A stretch of 64,000 nt of DNA from Hyalella azteca (taxonomy: Eukaryota > Arthropoda > Malacostraca > Amphipoda > Hyalellidae): contig NW_025944295.1 of NCBI RefSeq assembly GCF_000764305.2, forward strand, positions 59,575-123,574. Direction: 5' to 3'. The notes beneath the pieces were generated by a model. It saw only the letters and a program-made list of their open reading frames with translations, did not search any database and was not told the origin of the DNA. Positions 1 through 11,255 of the stretch are shown in pieces. Each line of letters begins with the position of its first letter. Position 1 is the first letter of the stretch. Both the position numbers and the translations under genes were made by a program.

Positions 1-67
1 TTTATATACATCATCATTTATCCATAAATATATTGTTCCAAACTCACTTACGTTCTATTCTGATAAG

Positions 68-140
68 GGGATTGGATGTTCCTTGTGAACCTGGAGGAGA
101 ACCCGCGCTACACGCAACTGGTGCGCTCCGAGACCTGCTT
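68..140 (+). CDS. Spatzle-like cytokine, penultimate coding exon (partial gene)
   Basis: This exon reads G-D-W-M-F-L-V-N and then a segment ending V-R-S-E-T-C-L, the middle of a Spatzle/neurotrophin-like cystine knot (the family has a G-x-W-x-x-x-V-N motif and a conserved Cys). Spatzle proteins are secreted, protease-activated ligands of Toll receptors. The codon TAA at 64-66 closes the frame upstream, so an acceptor near AG 66-67 is needed; the exact start is inferred. The donor is GTGAGT at 141, leaving two bases (TT) of a Leu codon, which the A at 759 completes. All earlier exons, including signal peptide and prodomain, lie off the left edge. Confidence 0.7.
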
Positions 141-758
141 GTGAGTAATATTATATCTAGAATAATATTTATAGTATATATAAATGATATAATGCCAATA
201 GCATCAATAATCGCGTGTTGATGACGGTGTGTGAAAGGCAGGGTTTTGGCTATATGGCAGCTAGTGAACATCAGAGCTACTGTCAGTGTTTAGTCTCTTC
301 AGAAGAGATCCATTTTCGTAGTGGGACCGCGGGTGCTCTTAGCTGAACGTTTTGCCGATAAAGCTGGGAGAGAGGTTCACTTTTTAGGCCTTCGAGAGGC
401 ACGAGGCCTTCCTGAATACAATCCCGCATCATTCGTTTTCGGACCACAAGAACTCCAAGAAGCAAGCAACAGCATCTTGCATCTGCTTGCCCTACTGCGG
501 GCAGATGATCGTTAGTTACGATCCGTTGTCCCCCGCGACCTTCGTGACGACCTGAATACCGACGGCAGAATGACTCTGAATGACGAAGTCGAAACAGTGT
601 TGCCTTGGACTGGAACATTCAAACTCATCATATGACATGGTGACCGTGTTTAGTTTTAACATGTGATTGTTAATTTCATCAACGCATTTCTGCACTCTTC
701 ATGACTCCTTGTTTACCCTCTTTCAAAATGAATCCCCATTGCCTCCTTCTGCCCGCAG
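141..758 (+). other. Intron of the Spatzle-like gene
   Basis: It begins GTGAGT and ends in CCCGCAG. Positions 300-620 are more GC-rich than the rest and open in frames on both strands (about 111 codons on the - strand, 64 on the + strand). I recognise no protein there. An old repeat insertion is as likely as a coding segment. Confidence 0.6.
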
Positions 759-924
759 ACGGAACCAGTGCTCGGGGGCGTGCCAGGTTCCTCCAGGAGC
801 GGTCGCGGTGTGTCAGCAGCAGTTCGCCCAGAAGCGCCTGGTCGCATTGGACGGCACGGGAGAGCAGCTCAGTCAGAACATCTTCTGGTTTCCTTCTTGT
901 TGTGTCTGCAAAATTAGGCGATAA
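759..924 (+). CDS. Spatzle-like cytokine, terminal coding exon
   Basis: The acceptor is CCCGCAG at 752-758. The exon encodes the end of a cystine knot: N-Q-C-S-G-A-C, then V-C-Q-Q-Q-F, R-L-V-A-L-D, and F-W-F-P-S-C-C-V-C before TAA at 922-924. The closing Pro-Ser-Cys-Cys-x-Cys and the R-L-(V/L)-A-L-D strand are typical of the Spatzle C-terminal domain. The phase agrees with the preceding exon (2+1). Together the two exons give about 78 residues of the roughly 100-residue mature ligand. The subfamily member cannot be assigned without the rest. The product should be secreted and disulfide-linked. Confidence 0.8.
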
Positions 925-1160
925 AATCTTCCTAGAATATAATAAATTTCGTAGCTTGTAATAACTTTATGTATTGTAGTGGGTGAACGTTCGTAGTTGT
1001 TTAGCAAGTTTAAATGTTGTAGCCATTGTATTATTAACGTAAGCTGATCCAAATCTTGTCTGCCAATGAGCATACGAGTTATCTTTGTATCGAGCTACCG
1101 AATATGCATGTAATAGTCGTGATATCCACGTAATTTAATAGTTACGATCGAGAATCTGCA

Positions 1161-1166
1161 AATAAA
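1161..1166 (+). promoter_or_regulatory. Candidate polyadenylation signal of the Spatzle-like gene
   Basis: AATAAA lies 237 bases after the stop codon. It is the first canonical hexamer on the + strand in a plausible 3' UTR. Assigned from position only. Confidence 0.4.
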
Positions 1167-2084
1167 GTTGATATTTTTCGTCTGTACCGAGACTGCAACC
1201 ACTATTCCTGAGAGATGGGTGCTGGAAAACTTTTAGTCACTTTTGCATTGATAGTTCTCATCGTTAACCCTTCTATATAGGAATAACTACATTAGTCTAT
1301 CATTGGTGACTTAACTATATCCTCATTCTATCATTGGTCAGAACCAATGACATCGCCTAGTTCAAGCCTCACTCTAAAGACGTAACCACATTGTATTCTG
1401 ACTTTGCTGAAGTCTCGTGACGTTCTTACTGAAACTTTTGGATTTAATCCTTCAATAATTATTTATTTTAAGGTTCTGTGTTAAATGTATATGTCCTGAA
1501 TGTGTTTTTAATGTAAGCGAATATTTTTCCCTAGCCGGAAGCGAGGCATGTATATTATTATGAATTAGATTTCGGTCGGTAGGGATGAACCTGCTTGTAA
1601 TTGATCAATGAACTTCCGTCATTTATTGTAGATTCCCAATGAGAATTATCAATTAATAACTCTGCGAGAAGCGCACTACTTACATTTCACTACCGCTTAC
1701 AAACTTGCACACTTTCTAGCTTTGATTAATGAGTTTGTTCCAGTGTTCTATTCTTTATTCATCAGATGCCTTTTAAACAGTTTATTCACGATCAAAATTA
1801 GAATGTTTTTTTAGAAATGATTAATAAATTTATTCCAATGCCTAATTTTATCTGTGGGAATTTTAACGGGTTTAATCAGTCACATTGGTCAGATTTATGG
1901 AAAGATTTGCCTTCTACTGCTTATTGTGTTATGGAGCACCGAAATTAATATTCTTCAAGTTGTGCACTAATTAGTCATTAGTGTTTAGCAGTGGTTACTC
2001 ACATCTGAACTTGCATTACGTAAATGAGCTGCCTCATTAGGAAGAGTTTGCCAACTTGTACAGATGTATTTAGTAGCTCTGTTC

Positions 2085-2202
2085 TGTTGACGGACGTGAC
2101 CCGTCAACTCTTGTTGACAGGCGGGAACCGTCAACCTGTGTTGAAGGACGTGACCTGTCAACTCGTGTTGAAGGACGTGACCTGTCAACTCGTGTTGACG
2201 GT
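2085..2202. repeat. 30-bp minisatellite, about 4 copies
   Basis: The unit contains GTTGACGGACGTGACC and variants such as GTTGAAGGACGTGACC, each followed by TGTCAACTCGTGTT. Its ends (GTTGA and TCAAC) are complementary, so each unit can form a small hairpin. Confidence 0.85.
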
Positions 2203-3437
2203 CGCTGTGAACATTGCGAGGCTGTAACGTAGGCACCGAATCTTTGACATGATTCATTTCTTTAATGTCCTAATATTTTTTGTCACCATTAAGATCGAAA
2301 TATTTTTGTGAGCGTTAAATGCATCTGCTAAAGTTGCACTTCTCTATTTCGATGAGTAACAAGGATGTTGAACGCAACTTGAGAGGTTGCGTCGCTCATT
2401 CCGTGAAGATACCCGTAGGGAAGGAGAGATCAGACGTCATTCAATTTGTATGAATGATATGCAATAGGAAATGTTAGTTCCATCCAACCATCCTTTTGCA
2501 ACAATATCATGCATGTGCAATCGCGTGGTGTCTGTCCAATTCATAAATTATTTCTCGCGCCGCAGGTTCTGTTGATGTGTGAAGCGGTTTCTTTTAAATC
2601 CTGTCTTCAACTGTTCTTATTCAAACGTAACGTCATCTTATACGTGTAGTTACAGAGCCTTCCTAAGCTATTATATAATTGCGCTTAACAAGTGAATAAA
2701 TGAATAAGAATAGTTCCGTTTCTTGTTCATTTTCTAGCATAAATACAGAAATTATTGTACAATAAGTACGCAACTGTGTGAAATGTTGGTAAACAATTTT
2801 AATGTTCTAATAAAGTGAATCGAGAATTTATTTTTCTCATTCAATGCCGCAACGCCAATACTTATGATTACATTCGATGCCCTTGGGCCGTTGTAATGAG
2901 CACCGTGCTTACGAATTGCACATAATTTTGTGATTCTGAATTTTGTCTGCATTTAAAAAAATTATAATCGCTAGATAACAAACGTATGTACTATTTAAAC
3001 CTCGTAACTGCAACGAGGTAAAGTGGCCACGCCTTCTGGTCCAGTGTTTGGCCTCGACGACATTCATCTCTTAGCTTATTGATGCTAGAGACACAGTTGT
3101 TTATTCAGATCTTAATTGATGCATTTATTTAAAATCTTGCACGAATAGATTAACAAAAAACTAAGCTCAAAAGAATATTACTCGAGCTGGGTGACTTCAC
3201 AATTTTCCAGCTTGACTTTAGATGAACATATGGAAAAATCTAACTTGAAAATATAATTTGATCTGTTTGACATGTCACAAACCAGTTTACCCTGCGTCAG
3301 TTGAACATTCGATACAAAGAAATATAGAACATCGTTCGTCACTTTGGCGTATCAAGAAATTCAGAACATAGCTGTATTTCTCGTATTATAACTTTTTCTC
3401 GTATTATAACTTATTATTAAATTTCTCGTATTATAAC

Positions 3438-3664
3438 TTTGGCGCATCAAGAAATACAGAACATCGTTCGTCAGTTTGGCGCATCAAGAAATACTGAACA
3501 TCGTTCGTCAGTTTGGCGCATCAAGAAATACAGAACATTGTTCGTCAGTTTGGCGCATCAAGAAATACAGTACATTGTTCGTCAGTTTGGCGTATCAAGA
3601 AATACAGAACATTGTTCGTCAGTTTGGCGCATCAAGAAATACAGAACATCGTTCGTCAGTTTTT
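3438..3664. repeat. 37-bp minisatellite, about 6 copies
   Basis: The unit contains GGCGCATCAAGAAATACAG and CATCGTTCGTCAGTTT. Degenerate copies start near 3325. The core ATCAAGAAAT recurs in the array at 37440-37760. The unit is 37 bp, so open frames through it are by chance. Confidence 0.9.
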
Positions 3665-6086
3665 CCTACCAAGAAATGCATGTCGTACCTAGTAGTTAAG
3701 AGACATACATAGTCAGCCAACGATGTACGTCATTAAGCCTTATTTAATCGAGTTATTATAAGTCCATTTCATTTGTAACGCAACTATGAATAATATAAGC
3801 GTTTACACCTATTTGATCATGTCTAATCATCCTATAATACACCACTGGCTCAATGTACTACAAACGATCAGCAACATGAAATGTTTATGTTGTGATCTAG
3901 ATTAGGTTTTCAGTAGATGATATATAGGCTCTATGCTACTTAGTGTCGCTCCGTCGTTGAATGAACTTGCGCGAGTTATTGGTAAAGTCAAAACTCGGAA
4001 AACCAATCGGAAAGATTTGGGTATCTTAGTTAACCTCCTATAAGCTTCGGCATAAATTATTAAAAAATAAATATAAAAATCACAAGGGCCTGATGAGTAA
4101 TGAAATGGCGCCACTGTCCTTGAAGATCTAAATACTGTAAAAACATCGATAACAAGAAAACATCGATAACAAGAAAAGAAGCTGTTTTGATGCTTCTCAA
4201 GATGCGAAACAAAACTACCATGCAAAAATAAACAATCACTTGTGATTTGAGGTATCTGCAATAAGAATGCATCTGAGTAACAAATAATAACTAAAGAATA
4301 TTAACCAGATTTTCGTAGGCATAATAACAAAACAGCTTTATTTGGCATCGGATTTTATGAACATAATAAACTGGGCGAAAGGTAACCGGTCTCTAGGGTG
4401 CCTCAACCTTTGAAGACTAGTGACGACTGACGAGTTGAATAGAACTTGTGACTAGCCGTGAAGAACTTGTGACTAGTAGTTTGAGAAAAATACTGCATTT
4501 ATCGAACCAAAAGTTTGGTCACGGTACAGCATCGTCATCGTAATTGCTGGCGTATGTCTGGAGTGTACATAAACTTTATCAAAGTTGACACAGAAGAAAC
4601 AATATCATGATTAACAACTAACCAGAGTACAATATCATAAAATTTAAACATAAAATAGAGCACAAAAGTACGAACCATAACATAAGTAATTAAGTGGCCG
4701 GCGAAATGCTGACAAGAATACAATATTATAATAATATAATAGCAGAGAGCACCATAGACCATAGTATGAACAATAGTATAATATTAGAAATAAAAAGGCC
4801 GAATAATGCATAAATAATACAATCTAGAAAGTCTGGAATTTTTTTCATAACTATATACCAAGTTCGTCACTACAGCGCTGTAGTGAATTCAAGGAGCAGC
4901 CAAAATAACGCTCCTGCTAAACCAAGTATGCTTCACATCTCGACATTTAATACTTTGTGACAGGCAATGAGATTCAGTTTAAAGCATCTAGGATTATCTG
5001 AAACAATGAAGACAATTGTTAATCGAACGCCCGGCACCCGACCAATACTACCGTTGTTATGCATTATAATTACCAGACTCAAGATTTAACACTAGGATCT
5101 CTCACGCCTTCCAATCTATCTTTCTTATCTTATCCATGCTATCTTTCTTGAATTGAAATACATTCAATAAAGTGGATAAATGAAAACGTCGAAATAAAAA
5201 AAAAACGCACTGAAGTTATTCAGAGTAGTAGACCATGGCCTCAGCGCATGCGGCTCAACTCGATGGTAATTTTAGTAACTAAAGCCTTGCTTTGCAAAAA
5301 CGAATACATTTTTTATATTTACCCAAGCGGGAATGTTTTCCCGCTGCATTATTTACGAAGATTGTACCATTAAAATCGCGCGGATATGGGTCCGGGATGA
5401 TCGGATATCAACACATGAAAAGAAGGGTTTTTTGAGAAATTAGGAATAATATTACAGCACTTCAACACGTAAGTAAGATTGCTAGTGTAATTACGGAGGA
5501 CCTGTGATTGTTTTAGTTAGCAAAGGACCTCAAAGGTGTCCATTACTGCCCTTGTTTTAAACTAGAATCTCATCATACCAACATGGAATGCTTTACGACA
5601 TCACGCTTTGTTGAATATTCTTGATGAAACCACATTGCGGTAATTACTAGAAAATAAGTTATAGGAACACACAGCGTATGGAATGTTCAGTTAGTACTGG
5701 CTTATGTGCTTAATAATTCAATTTATGAACTTCTTTGCTTATAAGTAAAGTTCTACAAGTTCTACGCATATCTCAGTCACTATACGACAATGACGCTGAG
5801 CATATGAAAGAGAGCAGCAAGCGAACACAACATGGACGAGTTAGGAACTACAGCAATGTAGATTGCAAGCATTCACAATCTCTATTAGACTAATGACTGT
5901 TAACTCTCCATTCCTTTATATTTGTGAACAAAGTTTGAGACAAACGATTCATTATTTGTAGATTAATTATTGCTCTTGTGAAAGAAAATGTAACCTTGGC
6001 TGCAGATTGCGGTGACAGTATCTCAATGCCACTGAGTTGCCTCGTGTGGTCAACTAATAATTTCAGTTCCACAAACTTGACCTCAT

Positions 6087-6115
6087 TTTATTCCCCTACG
6101 CCAGCTCATTTTATT
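6087..6115 (-). promoter_or_regulatory. Candidate polyadenylation signals of the B4GAT1-like gene
   Basis: Two TTTATT hexamers (AATAAA on the - strand) lie about 450 bases past the stop codon. They are the nearest canonical hexamers I noticed downstream of the 81-bp repeats. Positional inference only. Confidence 0.35.
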
Positions 6116-6389
6116 CCCCCAAAAATTGTGAGGAGTTGTTTTCCCTCTGAAGTTGAAGGCTAGGATAGGAACATGGCCACAAGTGAGGGAAATCCGAGGG
6201 CGTTCTCAGTGTCAAGCCACAGTTTAAACGATACAAGACTAGTTTAGTGATTGCAATTATTGGCCATTCGCTAGAGCAGAAATGCTTCATTATAAGACGA
6301 ACTTTGACTAGTTGATGTATTTAGATAGAATTAATGATACGTGATAAGTAAGTGATGGCACGTGATTGAGAGCATCTGCTCATATATGC

Positions 6390-6640
6390 GCGCGTGGTGC
6401 TAGTGGTGGGGGCACTTAGTGTTGCCACCGTACTTAGTATCGAGCATGGTTACTACCTGCTAATATATGCGCGCGTGGTGCTAGTGGTGGGGGCACTTAG
6501 TGTTGCCACCGTACTTAGTATCGAGCATGGTTACTACCTGCTCATATATGCGCGCCTGGTGCTAGTGGTGGGGGCACTTAGTGTTGGCACCGTACTTAGT
6601 ATCGAGCATGGTTACTACCTGCTCATATATGCGCGCGTTT
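6390..6640 (-). repeat. 81-bp tandem repeat of the last B4GAT1-like coding segment
   Basis: There are three full units at 6390-6470, 6471-6551 and 6552-6632. On the - strand each encodes A-R-I-Y-E-Q-V-V-T-M-L-D and then K-Y-G-(A/G)-N-T-K-C-P-H-H-stop, followed by three more codons. The unit with the highest coordinates is the true end of the gene; the others lie in the 3' UTR. At 27 codons per unit, the frame is kept across all copies. Confidence 0.9.
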
Positions 6641-6771
6641 TCCTTAACAAATGCGTCCCGCTCGCTGTTTCTGGAGGACCGCCGCGTGGGGCGCTTGATG
6701 CCGGGAGCGTGAACGAGGAAAGCTCGGTCCAGGATAACGAACTCGTACCCAAGTAGACAGAGCTCGTGCAT
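6562..6771 (-). CDS. B4GAT1-like glucuronyltransferase, exon 3 (C-terminus)
   Basis: The acceptor CCAACAG ends at 6772 and the exon opens in phase 0. It encodes H-E-L-C-L-L-G-Y-E-F-V-I-L-D and then A-F-L-V-H, matching the closing segment of family 49 transferases (C-E-L-H-x-A-G-x-x-F-x-V-L, F-L-V-H). It ends K-C-P-H-H and TAG (6562-6564), a usual-looking Cys-containing end. The last 24 codons lie inside an 81-bp tandem repeat that continues past the stop. Confidence 0.85.
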   Translation of the reverse strand: MHELCLLGYEFVILDRAFLVHAPGIKRPTRRSSRNSERDAFVKENARIYEQVVTMLDTKYGANTKCPHH

Positions 6772-7424
6772 CTGTTGGAGAAATTATAGTGAAAATGTGA
6801 CAAATGCATCGGGCAAAAAAATCACTGTGAAACGGACCATCTATCATATGTACATTCTTTGATTTTGTAGTGAAATTCGGGTTAGAGTTCTGGCAAAGGA
6901 ATCTTGATCTAACAAAATTAATCTGAATAGCTATGATTTGATTGATACCTTGGCGTAACATCACTAACATGCCCAAGGTTTTATGATGAAGTCAAGGTAA
7001 AATACAGTGTTTAGCAAACCATTGGTAAGATCATGTTTATACAAACCGAGAATACATTTAAGCAGAGGCAGAAATTGCGGAATGATAAGCCAAGAGATTT
7101 ATGACCTTGCTGCTCACTTAAATACATACAGTAAATTAAGGCTAAGCCAAATTCCATCAGTTTTAAAATTTTGCGCTACAATACTAGTTAAGAAGAACAA
7201 TAAGTGCAAGGAGATTCCTTGTTACTTTATATTGTTTCTGCCACACAATGTTTACACTCTAAATCATCACAATATTCAGAATACTATATAAATGATTGAC
7301 AATATTGAAATGTATTCACACATATTTCATAAGATGAAGGCACAATTGAGGTACACAAACTACAAAATAAGTTATCTTTTATTTTAATATTTATATTTCA
7401 ACAGCCAAAATATCGCCATCATAC

Positions 7425-7550
7425 CTGAGTCATCTTATCCTGTAGGCCATCCCATGAAAGGAGCTCGTCGTACAGAGGCTCCCTAGGACTGCACACGAAG
7501 ATAGGCTCCCAGCGGTGATATGGCGGCACACGCTGTGTCCATGACATCGC
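7425..7550 (-). CDS. B4GAT1-like glucuronyltransferase, exon 2
   Basis: 42 codons, phase 0 at both ends, bounded by the acceptor ATGACAG and the donor GTATGA. It encodes P-P-Y-H-R-W-E-P-I-F-V followed by a Y-D-E-L segment, corresponding to the W-E-P-F-Y-V ... F-D-E-R motif of B4GAT1, part of the acceptor/donor-binding core. It joins the end of exon 1 (G-Q-I-H) and the start of exon 3 (M-H-E-L-C) without a frame break. Its first 14 bases and acceptor are repeated four times in the upstream intron. Confidence 0.9.
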
Positions 7551-7700
7551 CTGTCATACAGAATATGTTTATAATAAGTCCATGACATCGCCTGTCATAC
7601 AGAATATGTTTATAATATGTCCATGACATCGCCTGTCATACAGAATATGTTTATAATAAGTCAATGACATTGCCTGTCATACAGAATATGCTTTTCATTT
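7537..7700 (-). repeat. 41-bp tandem array spanning the exon 2 acceptor
   Basis: Units start at 7537, 7578, 7619 and 7660. On the - strand each contains ATTCTGTATGACAG followed by GCGATG(T/A), that is the acceptor and the first exon 2 bases. The last copy is diverged (GCAATG). A period of 41 is not a multiple of three, so use of an outer acceptor would shift the frame. Confidence 0.92.
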
Positions 7701-7931
7701 GCTTATCTCAATGGCATTCTCCCGGTAAAATATCTTTCAGGCACAAAATCTTGTAACAATTTTATCGAATCGGGTATATGTTTTTTTTTATTACTATGGG
7801 AAGAGCATTAAAACCATACATATTAAATGGTACTGTTATTTCGGGGAAGATTACACGTATTATTATTATATTTTCACAAGAACCATTCAATGGCGAGTTA
7901 TAATAAGATCACAAAAAGATACGTAACTAAC

Positions 7932-8987
7932 ATGAATTTGGCCAGGTGTGCCGATTTCTGTTATCCACTTTCGGATGCCAGGAAATCTTTGGCAGTGGGG
8001 ACAGACGAGCCTGTGGAAGTAAACCGCTGAGTTGCGCGCCAGCTGAATGATCAGCTCTTCTTTCTTGTTAGGTAAGATCTCCTTCACTTCAAAAACGGGC
8101 ACGACATAAACGCGTCTAGGAGGATCTTTGTTTAATCTTGGTGGCATTTTAAGGTTATTGCTTTGGTGTGAGATGAAGTTCATGAACTGTGGAGCAAGAC
8201 CAATGGACGGAAAAAGTTCCACATCTGATGGCAGGACAAACCAGGTAGTGGAGGCTTGACGGGCCACATTGCGACCAACGTTGATGGGATATGAAAGATG
8301 GTTGACTGCCCGCCACGTTTGTTTGAGGTCAATGTTGTGTCGATAGTCATTAGCTAGTTTTTCACACTCCACTTGTGTTTCATCAGGAACAAGACTCCAA
8401 CTGGAAGGTGGAGGAGAATCTTTAGGCCAGTAAAGATGCCAGGTTACTTTTTCCCTGTAAGCTGCCTTGTCACAATTACGGAGAAATATGAGGCGATGCA
8501 GCGTGCGGCAGAAGTCAGTGGATGGCACAAAGAGAGCAACACTGACTGGACCATCCCAGCGCTCAGCTATAGTACCAACATTGTTCATAAACTCTGGGGT
8601 GCTGTGGGTGGTGAATGTTACAGTTTCATTGATGGCATAGAATTTTGAGGACTTAAGGTAGTTGTAGACTACTACGTAGGGTCCTTTTGTCCCTAGTTGA
8701 GGAGAGCCAGTCAGCTCCAAAGGCTGTATTGGCTCAACAAACTTGATGCTCAGACAGATTTCGATACCATTCAAGTCTGATAGAGAACTCAATTCTCCAT
8801 TTCTCTTTTGATCTGGGGAGGGGAGGCTTTCCTCAGAGTGGCATGTCATGAGGGTGCAAGGGAAGCTAAAACCTCCCCCAACTGAGAAGATAAATAAGAT
8901 GAGGGCAACAGTAGGCACAAGCATGAACCAGTAGCGGCTATACTGCAAACGTAGCCTCAAGATTCGTCTTGAACACAAGCCTGTCAT
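7932..8987 (-). CDS. B4GAT1-like glucuronyltransferase, exon 1 with signal anchor
   Basis: 352 codons from the ATG at 8987 (context GCGCCATGA). A 19-residue basic cytoplasmic tail is followed by a hydrophobic segment at about residues 20-42, then a lumenal stem: a type II Golgi topology. The catalytic part shows R-W-D-G-P-V-S-V-A (about 143-151), Y-P-I-N-V-G-R-N-V-A-R (233-243) and S-D-V-E-L-F-P-S (254-261), which align with the B4GAT1 order W-E-G-P-L-S, Y-P-x-N-x-x-R-N-x-A-R and D-V-D-M-V-P-S. There is one N-glycosylation sequon at N120. B4GAT1 adds glucuronic acid to xylose in priming matriglycan on alpha-dystroglycan. Here the metal-binding D-x-D reads D-V-E, so this may be a paralogue. 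The total is 463 residues; human B4GAT1 is of similar length (about 415). The donor GTTAGT at 7931 is in phase 0. Confidence 0.88.
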
Positions 8988-9000
8988 GGCGCCAGCAGAT
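8988..9000 (-). other. 5' UTR edge of B4GAT1-like exon 1
   Basis: GTGTTTCAG lies just upstream of 9000 on the - strand, so the start codon sits 13 bases inside an internal exon. The first, non-coding exon must lie at higher coordinates and was not identified. Confidence 0.6.
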
Positions 9001-9701
9001 CTGAAACACAAAAAATATTTTACAACCAAGACAAAATGAGACATTTCATTAACCAGTATTCCAAATCACATGAAATGCAATATAGTAATATATTATATAG
9101 TAAATAAAACATGACCTCAGTAATAGCAGCAAAATGTCATGAATAAAAACAATTAACTACAATTATTAATAGCAACTGCAGTTACCAGGACTTCACTCTA
9201 GGTTATCATGCTTCTGGTATTGCAATAAGAGACTCAGGGTGTATTATAATTAAGGATTAGGTCTCCATCACAGGCTATAGTCAGGATGCAGTTACCGTAT
9301 ATTTAAGATAAGTGGGACTTAGCAAGGAATTCATGTGTCAATTTTATAAACACTAGGACCAAATAACTTGATCTGCATGAGAAAATTTGGAACAAGATTA
9401 GTAACAAGTAGGAATCCTGGTCAGGGTCAGCAAGAGCATAGCAGCCAAGGAGAAAATTTACTGTTGCCCTAGGGGCCTAGCCTAGCTAATAGTATCAAGG
9501 CAGAGATTTTTTAGACTCTTTCTCAAGTTCAGTTTTGGCTTCTATAAGTAGACCAGAAGAGTATCATGGATACCAGCATTATCATACATAAGAAATTGCT
9601 TTAAATTTTAGTAGATGAGGTAATCAAAAATGAACTTATTCTAAAAAATCTTTGGTTTGTCATTATGGCCTAGCTAAAGTTCATTTTAGAGTCCTATAGA
9701 C
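9001..9701. other. Leader intron / upstream DNA of the B4GAT1-like gene
   Basis: AT-rich, without open frames or recognisable repeats. It probably belongs to the first intron, because the coding exon begins at an acceptor. Confidence 0.4.
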
Positions 9702-9957
9702 CTGGGGCCGGATTATCAAAACTTCGTAACTTTTTGTACTTACGACAAAAATGTTCTGTTGTACATAAATACACCCTAATTTTGGCATTATCAAAACTTT
9801 CGTACGCAAGTCTTAGCTAAAAGCCTAAATTTTTCCCCGCGCAAATTTTTATCGCGCAAATGTTTTTATAATGCCACCGCTAGTATTACGTTGTCATAGC
9901 AACGCCACTCGTAAGTCGATTTTGCGTACTTACGAAGTTTTGATAATACGGCCCCAG
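9702..9957. mobile_element. 256-bp MITE with about 28-bp terminal inverted repeats
   Basis: The left end CTGGGGCCGGATTATCAAAA and the reverse complement of the right end (CTGGGGCCGTATTATCAAAA) differ at one base, and the match runs on through ACTTCGTAA. There is no coding capacity. A target-site duplication is not clear. The element belongs to no family that I can name. Confidence 0.85.
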
Positions 9958-11255
9958 AGAGTATCATGGACTATCAGTTACCAGTCATGATAGCAAACAA
10001 GACTTTTTTGTTTACCTTTACTATGACAAGTGGGTGGCTAGGTGATGATCATTCTACTGTATTATACTAATTAAATACTTTCATAAGATATTGAAAATTT
10101 TTTTTAGCAAGATCAGGCAATTAGAAAACAACTGAGTCTATAAAATTCCATTTTCCAACATGAATTGCCAGCACTATCATGCATAGTATTGCATACTGGC
10201 TGCTAAATTATTAAGTGGCAAACAAGATATTTTCAAGCAACCAGTTGCCCAGTTAATTTTTATTTCTCTGATCTAGCTCATAATTTAATTCAATATCTAT
10301 ATGATAATGCAGGTGTTCATGATACTTTACCAGTTTATTCATATGACTTGCTAAATAACAATAATAACAATTTGCAAATATATCTGCTTTGCCTATCTTA
10401 TTCTTAGCTATACAAGTACACAAGATATTGAATATGAATGAAATTTTGAACTCTTGAAATAGACAAGGAACTTAAATATGAACCATTTCTAATATCTGGT
10501 TTGCCGAATTGCCACAATGCTGTAGGGCCGGTGGGACTGGGCCACAGCCCACAATCCACATTGCAGACACAGCAACTGCAACACTTTAGTCACTTACATC
10601 TTGCAAGTTGAACCTTGAAAACCAAAACATAATGGCAATACTATGATTTTCAAGAATCAGTTCATTATATGTATTTCATCTAACCAAGATTTAACCAATA
10701 TCTTATGTATGATAATGCTGGTGTGCCTGTTAAAATCTTGAGTACCTAGATGAGGAAATTAAAAATGAACTTATTCTAAAAAATCACTGGTTTGCCACTA
10801 TGCTGGTGTCCATGATATTTTACTGGTCTACTTATAGAACTAAAAACATGCACTTAAAAATTACTTTTCAGAGACAACACCTCTAAAGAGGCCAGTTTCT
10901 CTAAGACTCTTATGTTATTCAGTTTATTGTTACACATGTATAATGAATTTCTTACTTTATTTTTAAATATTAAAAAAACTATTTTTGAAATTTTTTAATA
11001 TATACTTTTTTTTTAATTTGTAAATTTATTTGTTATCAATTGATTCATGGATTGTCTCCAACGTTATGGCTACACAAGTCACACTCACACGTGTGCTAAA
11101 TTTCAGATTGATTGGACAGGTATAACTTTAGAAGTGTGTTAAATTTTGATTATACAATTTGTATCAGACAGACAAGTGAGACAACTGACAACACAACAAG
11201 AAGTGAAGTTAAAGAGAAGTGTGGTAAAAATCTGTCATCTGTATTCTGTAGTTTA
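9958..11255. other. Non-coding DNA between two inverted-repeat elements
   Basis: AT-rich, no gene seen. Two stretches near 9600-9660 and 10740-10810 share phrases such as ATGAACTTATTCTAAAAAAT, so a degenerate dispersed repeat is present. Positions 11040-11200 (with CAGACAGACAAGTGAGAC) look like the tail of another old repeat. Confidence 0.4.

Larger units (their letters stand above)
1167..6389. other. Intergenic region, no gene recognised
   Basis: AT-rich spacer between the + strand Spatzle-like gene and the - strand glucuronyltransferase gene, so the two genes converge here. It holds arrays at 2085-2202 and 3438-3664, a short palindrome at 4866-4883, and two TTTATT hexamers (6087-6092, 6110-6115) that on the - strand are AATAAA and could serve the glycosyltransferase mRNA. 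All open frames are short and without recognisable domains. Confidence 0.6.

Noticed and set aside
300..618. 111-codon - strand frame inside the Spatzle-like intron
   Set aside because: No motif recognised; a + strand frame is open over the same bases, so coding direction cannot be supported.
6394..6756. 120-codon + strand frame with repeated hydrophobic segments (looks like a membrane protein)
   Set aside because: It is the antisense of the 81-bp repeat that encodes the B4GAT1-like C-terminus; the repeat period of 27 codons keeps it open.
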